Source: Nemertoderma westbladi (lineage: Eukaryota > Xenacoelomorpha > Nemertodermatida > Nemertodermatidae). Taken from it: DNA of 54,584 nucleotides. The DNA lies in the NCBI GenBank assembly GCA_032718475.1, contig JAUCBJ010006856.1, forward strand, positions 1-54,584. Reading direction: 5' to 3'. How positions within the stretch are numbered: position 1 is the first letter of the stretch; each line of letters opens with the position of its first letter. The notes beneath the pieces are model-generated. The model ran no database searches, was not told where the DNA came from, and was given only the letters and a program-made list of their open reading frames with translations. Shown piece after piece: positions 53,501-54,584 of the stretch. Position numbers and translations under genes: made by a program.

Positions 53501-54561
53501 AATGTGCACGTCTTACTAACTCATGTGCACGTCTTACTAATTAATGTGCACGTCTTACTAACTCATGTGCACGTCTTACTAACTCATGTGCACGTCTTAC
53601 TAACTCATGTGCACGTCTTACTAACTCATGTGCACGTCTCTTACTAACTCATGTGCACGTCTTACTAATTCATGTGCACGTCTTACTAACTCATGTGCAC
53701 GTCTTACTAATTCATGTGCACGTCTTACTAACTCATGTGCACGTCTTACTAATTCATGTGCACGTCTTACTAACTCATGTGCACGTCTTACTAACTCATG
53801 TGCACGTCTTACTAATTCATGTGCACGTCTTACTAACTCATGTGCACGTCTTACTAACTCATGTGCACGTCTTACTAACTCATGTGCACGTCTTACTAAC
53901 TCATGTGCACGTCTTACTAATTCATGTGCACGTCTTACTAACTCATGTGCACGTCTTACTAACTCATGTGCACGTCTTACTAACTCATGTGCACGTCTTA
54001 CTAACTCATGTGCACGTCTTACTAACTCATGTGCACGTCTTACTAATTAATGTGCACGTCTTACTAACTCATGAGCACGTCTTACTAACTCATGTGCACG
54101 TCTTACTAATTAATGTGCACGTCTTACTAACTCATGTGCACGTCTTACTAACTCATGTGTACGTCTTACTAACTCATGTGCACGTCTTACTAACTCATGT
54201 GCACCTAATTCATGTGCACGTCTTACTAACTCATGTGCACGTCTTACTAACTCATGTGCACGTCTTCCTAACTCATGCGCTGTCCTATTTGCTATTCATA
54301 TTTCCTCTTTGTAAATTAGTAAGATCCCCATCCTTGGCCCAGAGTTTACTACATGTTCCCATTGTACTGTACCGCTGGGTTTGCTAAGAACTAATATCTA
54401 AAGTTTCTCGCTTAGCGACACAACAGTGCGAAATTTCTACAGCCTTTAATTGGATTAGAACCTGTGCCGCTAAACACAATTGCGAAAGCACTTCAGGCGC
54501 TGCATCCTCTCGGACAATGCAACGCATAATTCTCAAGGATGCGGATGAAAAAGTGGACTAG
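4294..54561 (+). CDS. Large secreted modular protein gene (22 coding exons): signal peptide, ShK-like, Ly6-like, F5/8C and Cys-rich modules
   Basis: This is the umbrella entry for exons listed separately. Joining the 22 exons gives 4944 nt (1647 codons plus TAG at 54559-54561) with no internal stop. Every acceptor is AG, every donor is GT, and all phases agree, mostly phase 1 between modules as in shuffled extracellular proteins. Predicted order: signal peptide (1-20), ShK-like modules 1-13 (to about 693), two Ly6/uPAR-like domains (694-922), two F5/8C domains (923-1250), a T/P-rich linker, ShK-like modules 14-16 (1274-1400), and a Cys-rich C-terminal region (1427-1647). No transmembrane helix is seen after the signal, so it should be secreted. 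F5/8C domains usually bind glycans, lipids or matrix, and ShK-type modules appear in matrix, protease and venom-related proteins. The actual role is unknown. Expression data could revise individual exon edges. Confidence 0.82.
4344..5110 (+). repeat. 30-bp minisatellite, about 24 copies, carrying a 5' splice site in each unit (intron 1)
   Basis: The unit is TCTGGGAGCAG, then GTTAGTGTGTCACAACGAG. The first copy is the exon 1/intron 1 junction itself; later copies repeat the exon tail plus the donor CAG|GTTAGT. A segment containing a TAGGCCTA variant (near 4568) recurs about 246 bp later (near 4815), showing higher-order duplication. Copies degrade towards 5110. In the exon frame the sequence after the first donor reads GGT TAG, so use of any later donor would truncate the protein after the signal peptide. 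Confidence 0.9.
5445..7022 (+). CDS. Exon 2: ten tandem ShK-like modules plus start of an eleventh
   Basis: The acceptor is TTTACTTTTAG|AG and the donor is CAGT|GTTAGT. The exon encodes residues about 21-546: ten modules spaced roughly 50 residues apart, each following C-x2-WA-x2-G-x-C-x7-8-M/TW-x2-C-x2-SC-x2-Y, joined by T/P-rich linkers such as [17 protein letters not shown]. Canonical ShK modules have six cysteines. Here the first and last are both absent, and Tyr stands where the sixth should be. Modules 4-6 and 7-9 are a near-identical 459-bp tandem duplication. The eleventh module begins at DSCQ and is completed by exon 3, where the split codon gives Tyr. The linkers look suited to O-glycosylation (inference). 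Confidence 0.88.
5905..6690 (+). repeat. 459-bp coding tandem duplication (three modules)
   Basis: The string TGCTCTATATGGAG at 6001 recurs at 6460, an offset of 459 nt or 153 codons, equal to three modules. Only scattered substitutions separate the copies (for example AAAACTGG against AAAATTGG, and GTGGCTAC against GTCGCCAC). The duplication stays in frame and looks recent. Gene conversion between modules is an alternative. Confidence 0.8.
7530..7669. repeat. Imperfect foldback, about 48-nt arms
   Basis: ACATACTTGT at 7530 pairs with ACAAGTATGT ending at 7669. Inside these, AAAGTA, ACTTTAC, TGATCC and GTGGCTTT pair with their complements in the right arm with a few mismatches. The loop is about 45 nt. 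It probably belongs to a small transposable element together with the 7677-8154 repeat. Confidence 0.55.
7677..8154. mobile_element. Candidate MITE with 25-bp inverted ends and a central palindrome
   Basis: TTTTATTCCAAAATT begins a 25-nt stretch at 7677-7701 whose inverted complement sits at 8130-8154 with one mismatch. In the middle, 7932-7972 and 7980-8020 form a 41-nt inverted repeat with three mismatches and a 7-nt loop. There is no clear target duplication and no transposase. A related end sequence occurs near 16670-16720. Confidence 0.5.
8448..8555 (+). CDS. Exon 3: second part of ShK-like module 11
   Basis: The acceptor is CCACTTTAG|AT and the donor is ATCAG|GTAAGC; phase 1 at both ends. 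Residues about 547-582 continue the module begun in exon 2: WAKEGLC, then M-x3-C-x3-SC-x2-Y, then a short linker ending EPPLS. The intron therefore splits a module after its first cysteine, unlike exons 4 and 5, which carry whole modules. Confidence 0.8.
8556..9513 (+). other. Intron 3
   Basis: No feature beyond AT-rich unique sequence is supported. A duplex of short repeats, ATATGCGATATTACC and AATATCGCATACC, near 8790-8825 forms a weak hairpin. Confidence 0.6.
9514..9654 (+). CDS. Exon 4: ShK-like module 12
   Basis: The acceptor is TTATTCTTAG|AT and the donor is TAGAAG|GTATGA; phase 1 at both ends. Residues about 583-629 carry one divergent module: DDC, then AC after a longer loop, [11 protein letters not shown] and NKY. 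It keeps the four-cysteine pattern and the aromatic in place of the sixth cysteine. The canonical WA is replaced (CETRAQ), so this module is more diverged than those of exon 2. Confidence 0.78.
9655..10303 (+). other. Intron 4
   Basis: AT-rich, no repeat array or recognisable element. Nothing else is supported. Confidence 0.6.
10304..10495 (+). CDS. Exon 5: ShK-like module 13 and T-rich linker
   Basis: The acceptor is TTTGTGGCAG|AC and the donor is CACCAG|GTAGGT; phase 1 at both ends. Residues about 630-693: a module with [20 protein letters not shown] and MW, then a threonine-rich tail ([16 protein letters not shown]) that ends the N-terminal block. Trp occupies the position of the missing sixth cysteine. 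Confidence 0.82.
10687..10811 (+). CDS. Exon 6: first half of Ly6/uPAR-like domain 1
   Basis: The acceptor is TATTGTGCAG|GT; the exon ends in phase 0 at GAATTT|GTAAGT. Residues about 694-735 include LQCWAC, then DDCFEQG and RCEGE. The LxCxxC opening and cysteine spacing recall three-finger Ly6/uPAR domains. Together with exon 7 it matches exons 8 plus 9 in cysteine layout and in the phase 0 intron just before PIC, so the two pairs are an internal duplication. The Ly6 assignment itself is by pattern only. Confidence 0.75.
10812..11791 (+). other. Intron 6
   Basis: Contains a T-run followed by 23 G at 11524-11546. No coding sequence was found. Confidence 0.6.
11524..11546 (+). repeat. Homopolymer G tract (23 G) after a T run
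   Basis: T-rich run followed by 23 G in intron 6. Possible G-quadruplex; length uncertain in sequencing. Confidence 0.9.
11792..12003 (+). CDS. Exon 7: second half of Ly6/uPAR-like domain 1
   Basis: The acceptor is CTTATTCAG|CCG and the donor is AAAAG|GTATAA (phase 2). Residues about 736-805: [10 protein letters not shown], a GN pattern typical of a turn, VVMGC, YC, VEC, TTCTNC and TC. The paired cysteines near the end resemble the closing cysteines of a three-finger fold but do not show a strict CC-x4-CN. An N-glycosylation sequon (NVT) is present. Confidence 0.75.
12004..13856 (+). other. Intron 7
   Basis: Contains a perfect short hairpin at 12339-12385 and TAGGCCTA palindromes near 13148, 13551 and 13780. 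No ORF of interest. Confidence 0.6.
12339..12385. repeat. Perfect 21-bp inverted repeat, 5-nt loop
   Basis: CATGGAATACTAAATATAGAT-type arms (12339-12359 and 12365-12385) pair with no mismatch around TTATT. It lies inside intron 7. It could be the core of a MITE or a cruciform-forming site. No function is shown. Confidence 0.85.
13857..13989 (+). CDS. Exon 8: first half of Ly6/uPAR-like domain 2
   Basis: The acceptor is TTTTACCCAG|T (completing a phase 2 codon) and the donor is ACCGAG|GTAGGC (phase 0). Residues about 806-850: [18 protein letters not shown] and PCSGTE. LWCWTC and ECFDGGSF align with LQCWAC and DCFEQGLF of exon 6, which supports duplication of a two-exon domain. Confidence 0.78.
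14244..14460 (+). CDS. Exon 9: second half of Ly6/uPAR-like domain 2
   Basis: The acceptor is TTTTTCGCAG|CCC and the donor is TTAACG|GTAAGT (phase 1). Residues about 851-922: PICYLETRS (compare PICVSRETR in exon 7), MQC, DWCRR, IVC, EICRQC and QC. It keeps the same order of cysteines as exon 7 and closes the domain before the F5/8C region. Confidence 0.78.
14752..14906 (+). CDS. Exon 10: F5/8C domain 1, N-terminal part
   Basis: The acceptor is TTGTTCCCAG|AG and the donor is GTACAG|GTGGGT (phase 0). Residues about 923-974 start with MEC (the usual first cysteine of discoidin domains), then ILNPEAI, NFSEA, a Trp, the [10 protein letters not shown] stretch and NNVQV. This follows the family layout C...I...AS.......W......WI.VDLG, with looser conservation. 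Confidence 0.75.
14907..16925 (+). other. Intron 10
   Basis: Carries the 31-bp array (15165-15722) and further AT-rich sequence. A partial relative of the 7677-8154 element end lies near 16670-16720. No coding sequence was found. Confidence 0.6.
15165..15722 (+). repeat. 31-bp minisatellite, about 18 copies (intron 10)
   Basis: Unit GGGGATATGGAACTTTTAAT plus AACACCGTTCY. Most copies differ only in C/T at CCGTTC(C/T) and rare single changes, so expansion is recent. Unlike the arrays in introns 1, 15 and 19 it carries no GT donor consensus and does not copy the exon. TTTTAATAAC is at best a weak branch-point match. Confidence 0.95.
16926..17114 (+). CDS. Exon 11: F5/8C domain 1, middle part
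   Basis: The acceptor is TGTATTTCAG|GTG and the donor is TGGAAG|GTGAGA; phase 0 at both ends. Residues about 975-1037: VFGVLSW, then [16 protein letters not shown] and a loop ending CGDENWK. This corresponds to the strands in which typical family members have I.I.YS.DG..W.......F.GN.D. Confidence 0.72.
17115..17628 (+). other. Intron 11
   Basis: Unique AT-rich sequence; nothing further is supported. Confidence 0.5.
17629..17788 (+). CDS. Exon 12: F5/8C domain 1, C-terminal part
   Basis: The acceptor is TTATTATAG|ATT and the donor is CTTCAA|GTAAGA (phase 1). Residues about 1038-1090: [13 protein letters not shown], then [12 protein letters not shown]. The pattern P..ARYI...........R.E..GC is the diagnostic end of discoidin domains, and the GC cysteine should pair with the first cysteine in exon 10. 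This is the strongest evidence for the domain. Confidence 0.8.
18032..18200 (+). CDS. Exon 13: F5/8C domain 2, N-terminal part
   Basis: The acceptor is AACATTCTAG|AA and the donor is CATTCG|GTTAGT (phase 2). Residues about 1091-1146: YGDCS supplies the first cysteine, and [20 protein letters not shown] parallels [15 protein letters not shown] of domain 1. Domain 2 is thus a diverged copy of domain 1. Confidence 0.72.
18201..18748 (+). other. Intron 13
   Basis: Unique AT-rich sequence; no element recognised. Confidence 0.5.
18749..18893 (+). CDS. Exon 14: F5/8C domain 2, middle part
   Basis: The acceptor is ATCTTCTAG|A (completing Arg) and the donor is CCGCTG|GTAAGT (phase 0). Residues about 1147-1195: [19 protein letters not shown] and [12 protein letters not shown]. 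The 3' boundary falls at the same domain position and phase as the exon 11/12 boundary. Confidence 0.72.
20482..21681. mobile_element. 1200-bp hAT-like non-autonomous DNA transposon with 8-bp target duplication
   Basis: The left end TAGGGGTGTGCCGGAT and right end ATCCGGCACATCCCTA are inverted complements with one mismatch. GTTGAAGC flanks both sides (20474-20481 and 21682-21689), an 8-bp target duplication as in hAT elements. GGCCGGA-rich subterminal palindromes lie just inside both ends. No transposase ORF is present, so it depends on a partner elsewhere. The superfamily call rests on TSD length and the TAGGGRTGTGC terminus. Confidence 0.82.
22035..22444. mobile_element. Inverted, truncated second copy of the hAT-like element
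   Basis: It starts TAGGGATGTGCCGGAT and continues with the same GGCCGGA-rich subterminal block, then internal stretches that match 20482-21681 read in reverse (for example TAGAACGAAG and ACTAATTCATTAAGTGTTAG-type sequence). Homology stops near 22444, so the far end is missing and no target duplication can be scored. Confidence 0.7.
22600..23305. repeat. Long imperfect foldback, about 190-nt arms, with X-box-like ends
   Basis: The left arm (about 22610-22795) and the inverse of the right arm (about 23115-23300) align over their length: GTTGCCAAGGTAACCGGGTGC at 22624 against its inverted counterpart ending at 23290, GAGATTTGGTA, GGAATAAAAG-like and GTTGCCATGGAAA-like blocks. GTTGCCAAGGTAAC fits the RFX X-box form GTNRCC-N0-3-RGYAAC. 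No transposase was found. It could be a palindromic MITE. Confidence 0.65.
23361..25187 (+). repeat. 32-bp minisatellite, about 39 copies, each with a 3' splice-site-like sequence; abuts exon 15
   Basis: Unit TGTTATTTGCCTCTATCAGC plus CACCATACCTAC. TTATTTGCCTCTATCAG reads as a pyrimidine tract followed by CAG. The array runs 23361-24491, is split by an inserted element (24492-25072), and resumes to 25187. The true acceptor of exon 15 (TGTTATTTGTTTAG) is formed in the last degenerate unit. A 454-bp higher-order period is visible (23456 block against 23910 block). Long ORFs across it are repeat artefacts. Confidence 0.92.
24492..25072. mobile_element. 581-bp terminal-inverted-repeat element inside the array, 8-bp target duplication
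   Basis: The left end GGTACTTTTGCACTTTAGGT and the right end ACTAAAGTGCAAAAGTACC are inverted complements, extending about 40 bp with a few mismatches. GTTATTTG occurs on both sides (24484-24491, 25073-25080), and the interrupted 32-bp unit resumes exactly after it. No ORF. An 8-bp duplication with GG termini could fit Merlin-like or hAT-like families; I cannot choose. Confidence 0.85.
25189..25423 (+). CDS. Exon 15: F5/8C domain 2, C-terminal part, and T-rich linker
   Basis: The acceptor is TTGTTTAG|GTG and the donor is GTCAAAG|GTGAGT (phase 1). Residues about 1196-1273: [15 protein letters not shown], then [11 protein letters not shown] (the end signature of discoidin domains), then [13 protein letters not shown] and a glycine-rich tail. 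The final 28 coding bases (roughly GAGTGGTGGCCAGGGGGCAG plus TCAAAG) are a complete unit of the downstream minisatellite, so the array extends into the coding exon. Use of a later donor would add GEWG and then a stop. Confidence 0.78.
25396..25795 (+). repeat. 28-bp donor-bearing minisatellite, left part (about 14 copies)
   Basis: The consensus GTGAGTGGGGGCTAGGGGGC then TGTCAAAG places AAAG|GTGAGT, a near-perfect 5' splice site, in each unit. The first copy is the exon 15 end. Continuity is broken at about 25796 by transposon-derived sequence; the same array resumes at 37546. Confidence 0.92.
26187..26519 (-). repeat. LTR (3' LTR of the BEL/Pao-like element)
   Basis: 333 bp. In element orientation it begins TGTGGCAAATTCTG and ends CGCAATA. 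It carries the single difference from its partner, C at about 26332 where the other has A. Confidence 0.92.
26857..27513 (-). CDS. Gag N-terminus fused in frame to integrase C-terminal (DUF5641-like) region
   Basis: The first ATG after the primer-binding site (27513) opens 218 codons. The start ([20 protein letters not shown]) looks like a gag N-terminus with heptad-like basic helices. From about residue 65 onward it matches the region after the integrase core of BEL/Pao elements: [42 protein letters not shown] and RHLIPLEI. Everything between has been deleted without breaking the frame. Whether the fusion protein is made, or only preserves packaging signals, is unknown. Confidence 0.75.
   Translation of the reverse strand: MDTTQLQAKRRGVRAAATKVYNTINGQDYTKLDEVASKAHINTLERYRDLFVRSFCKTKSNLINRTRYQEIASNFFWRSWREDYLRDLRDRHKVNNRSATSPLLPSVGDVCFLYDPKLPRCLWKLCQVIELVKSRDGHIRSAKIKIANRKKEATQLHRSIRHLIPLEIPNPDLDQSAFNKVQSQASEKVKDNYSNPNRKISRFPRSTKINLHDGFYKI
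27559..27891 (-). repeat. LTR (5' LTR of the BEL/Pao-like element)
   Basis: 333 bp, same length as its partner and with one mismatch, followed (minus strand) by the TGGCGCC primer-binding site. It should contain the element promoter; no TATA box is evident. Confidence 0.92.
30440..31692. other. Non-coding stretch between LINE tail and the minus-strand ORF
   Basis: No recognisable protein or repeat array. It may hold the LINE 3' UTR (first few hundred bases) and flanking sequence of the unidentified ORF. No poly(A) tail or short tandem 3' end for the LINE was found. Confidence 0.4.
31745..33645 (-). pseudogene. Unidentified intronless virus-like ORF (about 635-650 codons), C-terminal frame broken
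   Basis: A long open frame from ATG at 33645. I do not recognise the family. Visible features: acidic N-terminus; a C-x2-C ... H-x-H-x4-C-x2-H cluster (residues 223-246) that could bind zinc; a proline-rich middle (280-310); a charged coiled-coil candidate (about 390-465). The open frame runs on to 31693, but its last 60 residues look random. The other frame from about 31920 down to a stop at 31745 encodes a proline- then Lys/Arg-rich tail ending RKRRPRKKD, the kind of basic end seen in nucleic-acid-binding virion proteins. A single indel near 31890-31925 would explain this. A Polinton/adintovirus-type or other endogenous viral origin is a guess; no polymerase, integrase, ATPase or capsid gene is seen nearby. 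Confidence 0.5.
33710..33885 (-). pseudogene. Short overlapping frames upstream of the large ORF (hydrophobic helix; Cys/Trp-rich with basic tail)
   Basis: Reading towards the large ORF, one frame (33885-33773) encodes a predicted membrane helix [20 protein letters not shown] before a stop. The overlapping frame (about 33877-33711) contains WDGQWWDLC, then SCCATC and a basic end KKPSRKRRP. Neither has a good ATG. Either could be the remains of a small protein of the same element as 31745-33645; the two halves may be one gene broken by a frameshift. Weak evidence. Confidence 0.25.
33900..35262. other. Non-coding stretch with a 165-bp-spaced direct repeat
   Basis: Two related segments (about 34462-34565 and 34628-34727) share TGGGGACRT, TTTGTCTTT and CGATATCTTAATCGACTAGA at a spacing of about 165 bp. 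They may be part of an LTR or tandem repeat of the adjacent BEL/Pao fragment. No ORF was recognised. Confidence 0.5.
35263..37545 (-). pseudogene. BEL/Pao gag-protease fragment lacking reverse transcriptase
   Basis: A 760-codon frame. Residues 1-180 match the gag region called DUF1759 ([15 protein letters not shown] start, then QLDWLG). Residues 284-348 hold a run of Cys/His knuckles ([31 protein letters not shown]). Residues 457-465 (ALLDSGSTG) are the retropepsin-like active site. At about residue 650 the sequence jumps to [19 protein letters not shown], the segment normally just before integrase, so reverse transcriptase and most of RNase H are deleted in frame. The 5' end stops abruptly at the minisatellite (37546), so the gag N-terminus and LTR are missing. 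It is a different copy from the 1.7-kb element. Confidence 0.88.
37546..40720 (+). repeat. 28-bp donor-bearing minisatellite, right part (about 112 copies)
   Basis: Same unit as 25396-25795 with more variants: GGGGGCYAGGGNGCTGTCAAAG|GTGAGTG, plus GTAAGT and GTGATT donor variants. A higher-order period of 1055 bp is clear: the block at 38724-38945 recurs at 39779-40000 almost unchanged. Antisense ORFs rich in Pro/Ser/Leu are artefacts of the repeat. Confidence 0.93.
40856..41044 (+). CDS. Exon 16: ShK-like module 14 and start of module 15
   Basis: The acceptor is AATTATTTCAG|AT and the donor is AATCCAA|GTTAGT; phase 1 at both ends. Residues about 1274-1336: LCDYWAG, QEC, FMWNTC, YSC and VYG make one module; after a short linker, [11 protein letters not shown] begins the next. 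The phase 1 entry pairs with the exon 15 donor across the 15.4-kb intron. Confidence 0.82.
41229..41338 (+). CDS. Exon 17: end of module 15 and start of module 16
   Basis: The acceptor is GTCTTATTCAG|GT and the donor is GCAAGG|GTTTGT (phase 0). Residues about 1337-1373: [16 protein letters not shown] completes module 15 with its Trp at the sixth-cysteine position, then an acidic linker, then DDCLSFAR opens module 16. The donor is weak (GTTTGT) and lies 20 nt before the 10-bp array. Confidence 0.75.
41339..42894 (+). other. Intron 17
   Basis: Contains the 10-bp array at its start and, near 42580-42700, a degenerate TCTCGATATTTTT repeat. No coding sequence. Confidence 0.6.
41358..41828. repeat. 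10-bp CpG-rich array, about 47 copies (intron 17)
   Basis: Unit TACATCGACG, two CpG per unit, with occasional CGT for CGA and rare CA or TC changes. Every frame on both strands is open, so overlapping ORFs are artefacts. It begins 20 nt after the exon 17 donor but does not copy the exon end. Confidence 0.97.
42895..43054 (+). CDS. Exon 18: end of ShK-like module 16 and proline-rich linker
   Basis: The acceptor is AAATTCCAG|AGA and the donor is ATAGAAG|GTTAGA (phase 1). Residues about 1374-1426: [21 protein letters not shown] completes the module started in exon 17, followed by a T/P-rich linker ending FPEGEIE. This is the last ShK-like module. Confidence 0.8.
43214..43389 (+). CDS. Exon 19: Cys-rich C-terminal repeat 1
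   Basis: The acceptor is TATTATTTTAG|AA and the donor is CTGTAGAG|GTAGGT (phase 0). Residues about 1427-1485: [25 protein letters not shown], then CDCGDSEC and MQC. CPPGWxLxxC recalls the repeats of the PCSK9 Cys/His-rich C-terminal domain; this is a pattern match only. The last 24 coding bases (GGTAGACCCGGTCTGCCTGT plus AGAG) recur about 180 times in the following intron. Beyond the first donor the exon frame reads GTA GGT TAA, so later donors would truncate the protein. Confidence 0.78.
43366..49690 (+). repeat. 34-bp donor-bearing minisatellite, about 180 copies (intron 19)
   Basis: Unit GGTAGACCCGGTCTGYCTGT, AGAG, then GTAGGTTAAT. Each unit copies the exon 19 tail plus its 5' splice site (GAG|GTAGGT). 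Variants add GTAGGTA or CATATGT insertions. The latter mark higher-order blocks; one period of about 985 bp is seen between 45121 and 46106. It fills nearly the whole intron up to 60 nt before exon 20. Confidence 0.95.
49754..49884 (+). CDS. Exon 20: Cys-rich C-terminal repeat 2, first part
   Basis: The acceptor is AATTATTTTAG|GCT and the donor is TACCGA|GTAAGT (phase 2). Residues about 1486-1528: ATCAQL closes repeat 1; [12 protein letters not shown] then [11 protein letters not shown] opens repeat 2, parallel to YEISVTG...[11 protein letters not shown] in exon 19. Confidence 0.8.
49885..50754 (+). other. Intron 20
   Basis: Unique sequence without arrays. An 82-codon antisense frame (50458-50706) has no recognisable similarity. 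Confidence 0.5.
50755..50966 (+). CDS. Exon 21: Cys-rich C-terminal repeat 2, second part
   Basis: The acceptor is TTCCATCCACAG|G and the donor is ATTCGAG|GTCAGT (phase 1). Residues about 1529-1599: [23 protein letters not shown], with histidines among cysteines, then an acidic stretch. The order C...C..GC....AVC follows the ending of PCSK9-type repeats (inference). Confidence 0.8.
50967..54415 (+). other. Intron 21 (3.4 kb), mostly 21-bp array
   Basis: About 300 nt of unique sequence, then the 21-bp array (51270-54280), then about 135 nt before exon 22 that include a plausible own branch site (GAACTAATATC). Confidence 0.75.
51270..54280 (+). repeat. 21-bp minisatellite, about 142 copies, each with TACTAAC (intron 21)
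   Basis: Unit GTCTTACTAACTCATGTGCA plus C. Most units contain TACTAAC, the optimal branch-point sequence; TACTAAT variants recur in register and mark higher-order blocks. Because 21 is a multiple of three, long ORFs (VHVLLTH or NSCARLT repeats) are artefacts. Confidence 0.97.
54416..54561 (+). CDS. Exon 22: C-terminus and stop codon
   Basis: The acceptor is TTTCTCGCTTAG|CG, completing an Ala codon from exon 21 (phase 1). Residues about 1600-1647: QQCEIS, TC, NC, then a charged end DADEKVD and TAG at 54559-54561. No membrane helix or GPI-type tail, which fits a secreted protein. An alternative acceptor a few bases downstream (CAACAG) would drop five codons out of phase and is less likely. The 3' UTR continues past the window. 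Confidence 0.72.
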
Positions 54562-54584
54562 ACTCAAATCCCATCTCGGCGAAT

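Noticed and set aside
51270-54387. ORFs of VHVLLTH or NSCARLT repeats (up to 467 codons)
   Set aside because: They are frames of the 21-bp intronic array, with no independent coding evidence.
1-54584. tRNA, rRNA or bacterial-type operons
   Set aside because: No cloverleaf, rRNA core sequence or prokaryotic gene arrangement was recognised.

Overview
The window is metazoan nuclear DNA. It shows spliced genes with GT-AG introns, AT-rich introns, abundant minisatellites, and both LINE and LTR retroelements. ShK-type modules, F5/8C (discoidin) domains, a BEL/Pao element and frequent TAGGCCTA palindromes suggest a marine invertebrate, perhaps a deuterostome. The sequence alone does not settle the taxon.

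One large gene on the + strand spans nearly everything. I reconstruct 22 coding exons from 4294 to 54561. The exon lengths sum to 4944 nt, exactly 1648 codons including the stop, and every intron phase is compatible. The predicted product is a secreted protein of 1647 residues: signal peptide (exon 1); ten complete ShK-like modules and the start of an eleventh in one 1.6-kb exon (exon 2); modules 11-13 (exons 2-5); two tandem Ly6/uPAR-like cysteine-rich domains (exons 6-9); two F5/8C domains with matching exon structure (exons 10-15); modules 14-16 (exons 16-18); and a cysteine-rich C-terminus with CPxG repeats reminiscent of the PCSK9 C-terminal domain (exons 19-22). I do not recognise a named orthologue.

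The most striking feature is the intronic tandem arrays. Three arrays (30-, 28- and 34-bp units in introns 1, 15 and 19) repeat the exon/intron junction itself, so each unit carries a 5' splice-site-like sequence preceded by a copy of the exon tail. A 32-bp array just before exon 15 carries a pyrimidine tract plus CAG, like a 3' splice site, in each unit. A 21-bp array before the last exon carries TACTAAC, the optimal branch-point sequence, in most of about 140 units. In all three donor-type arrays the exon frame meets a stop within a few codons beyond the first donor, so only the first donor gives the full protein.

Intron 15 (15.4 kb) holds a nested block of foreign sequence inside its minisatellite: a decayed CR1/Jockey-group LINE; a young, internally deleted BEL/Pao-like LTR element inserted in that LINE (5-bp target duplication, one mismatch between LTRs); an intronless 650-codon ORF of unknown, virus-like character on the minus strand with a disrupted C-terminus; and a BEL/Pao gag-protease fragment lacking reverse transcriptase. 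Other introns carry a 1.2-kb hAT-like element, a 581-bp terminal-inverted-repeat element, long foldbacks and further arrays. The left edge (1-810) has a degraded RTE-like LINE tail.
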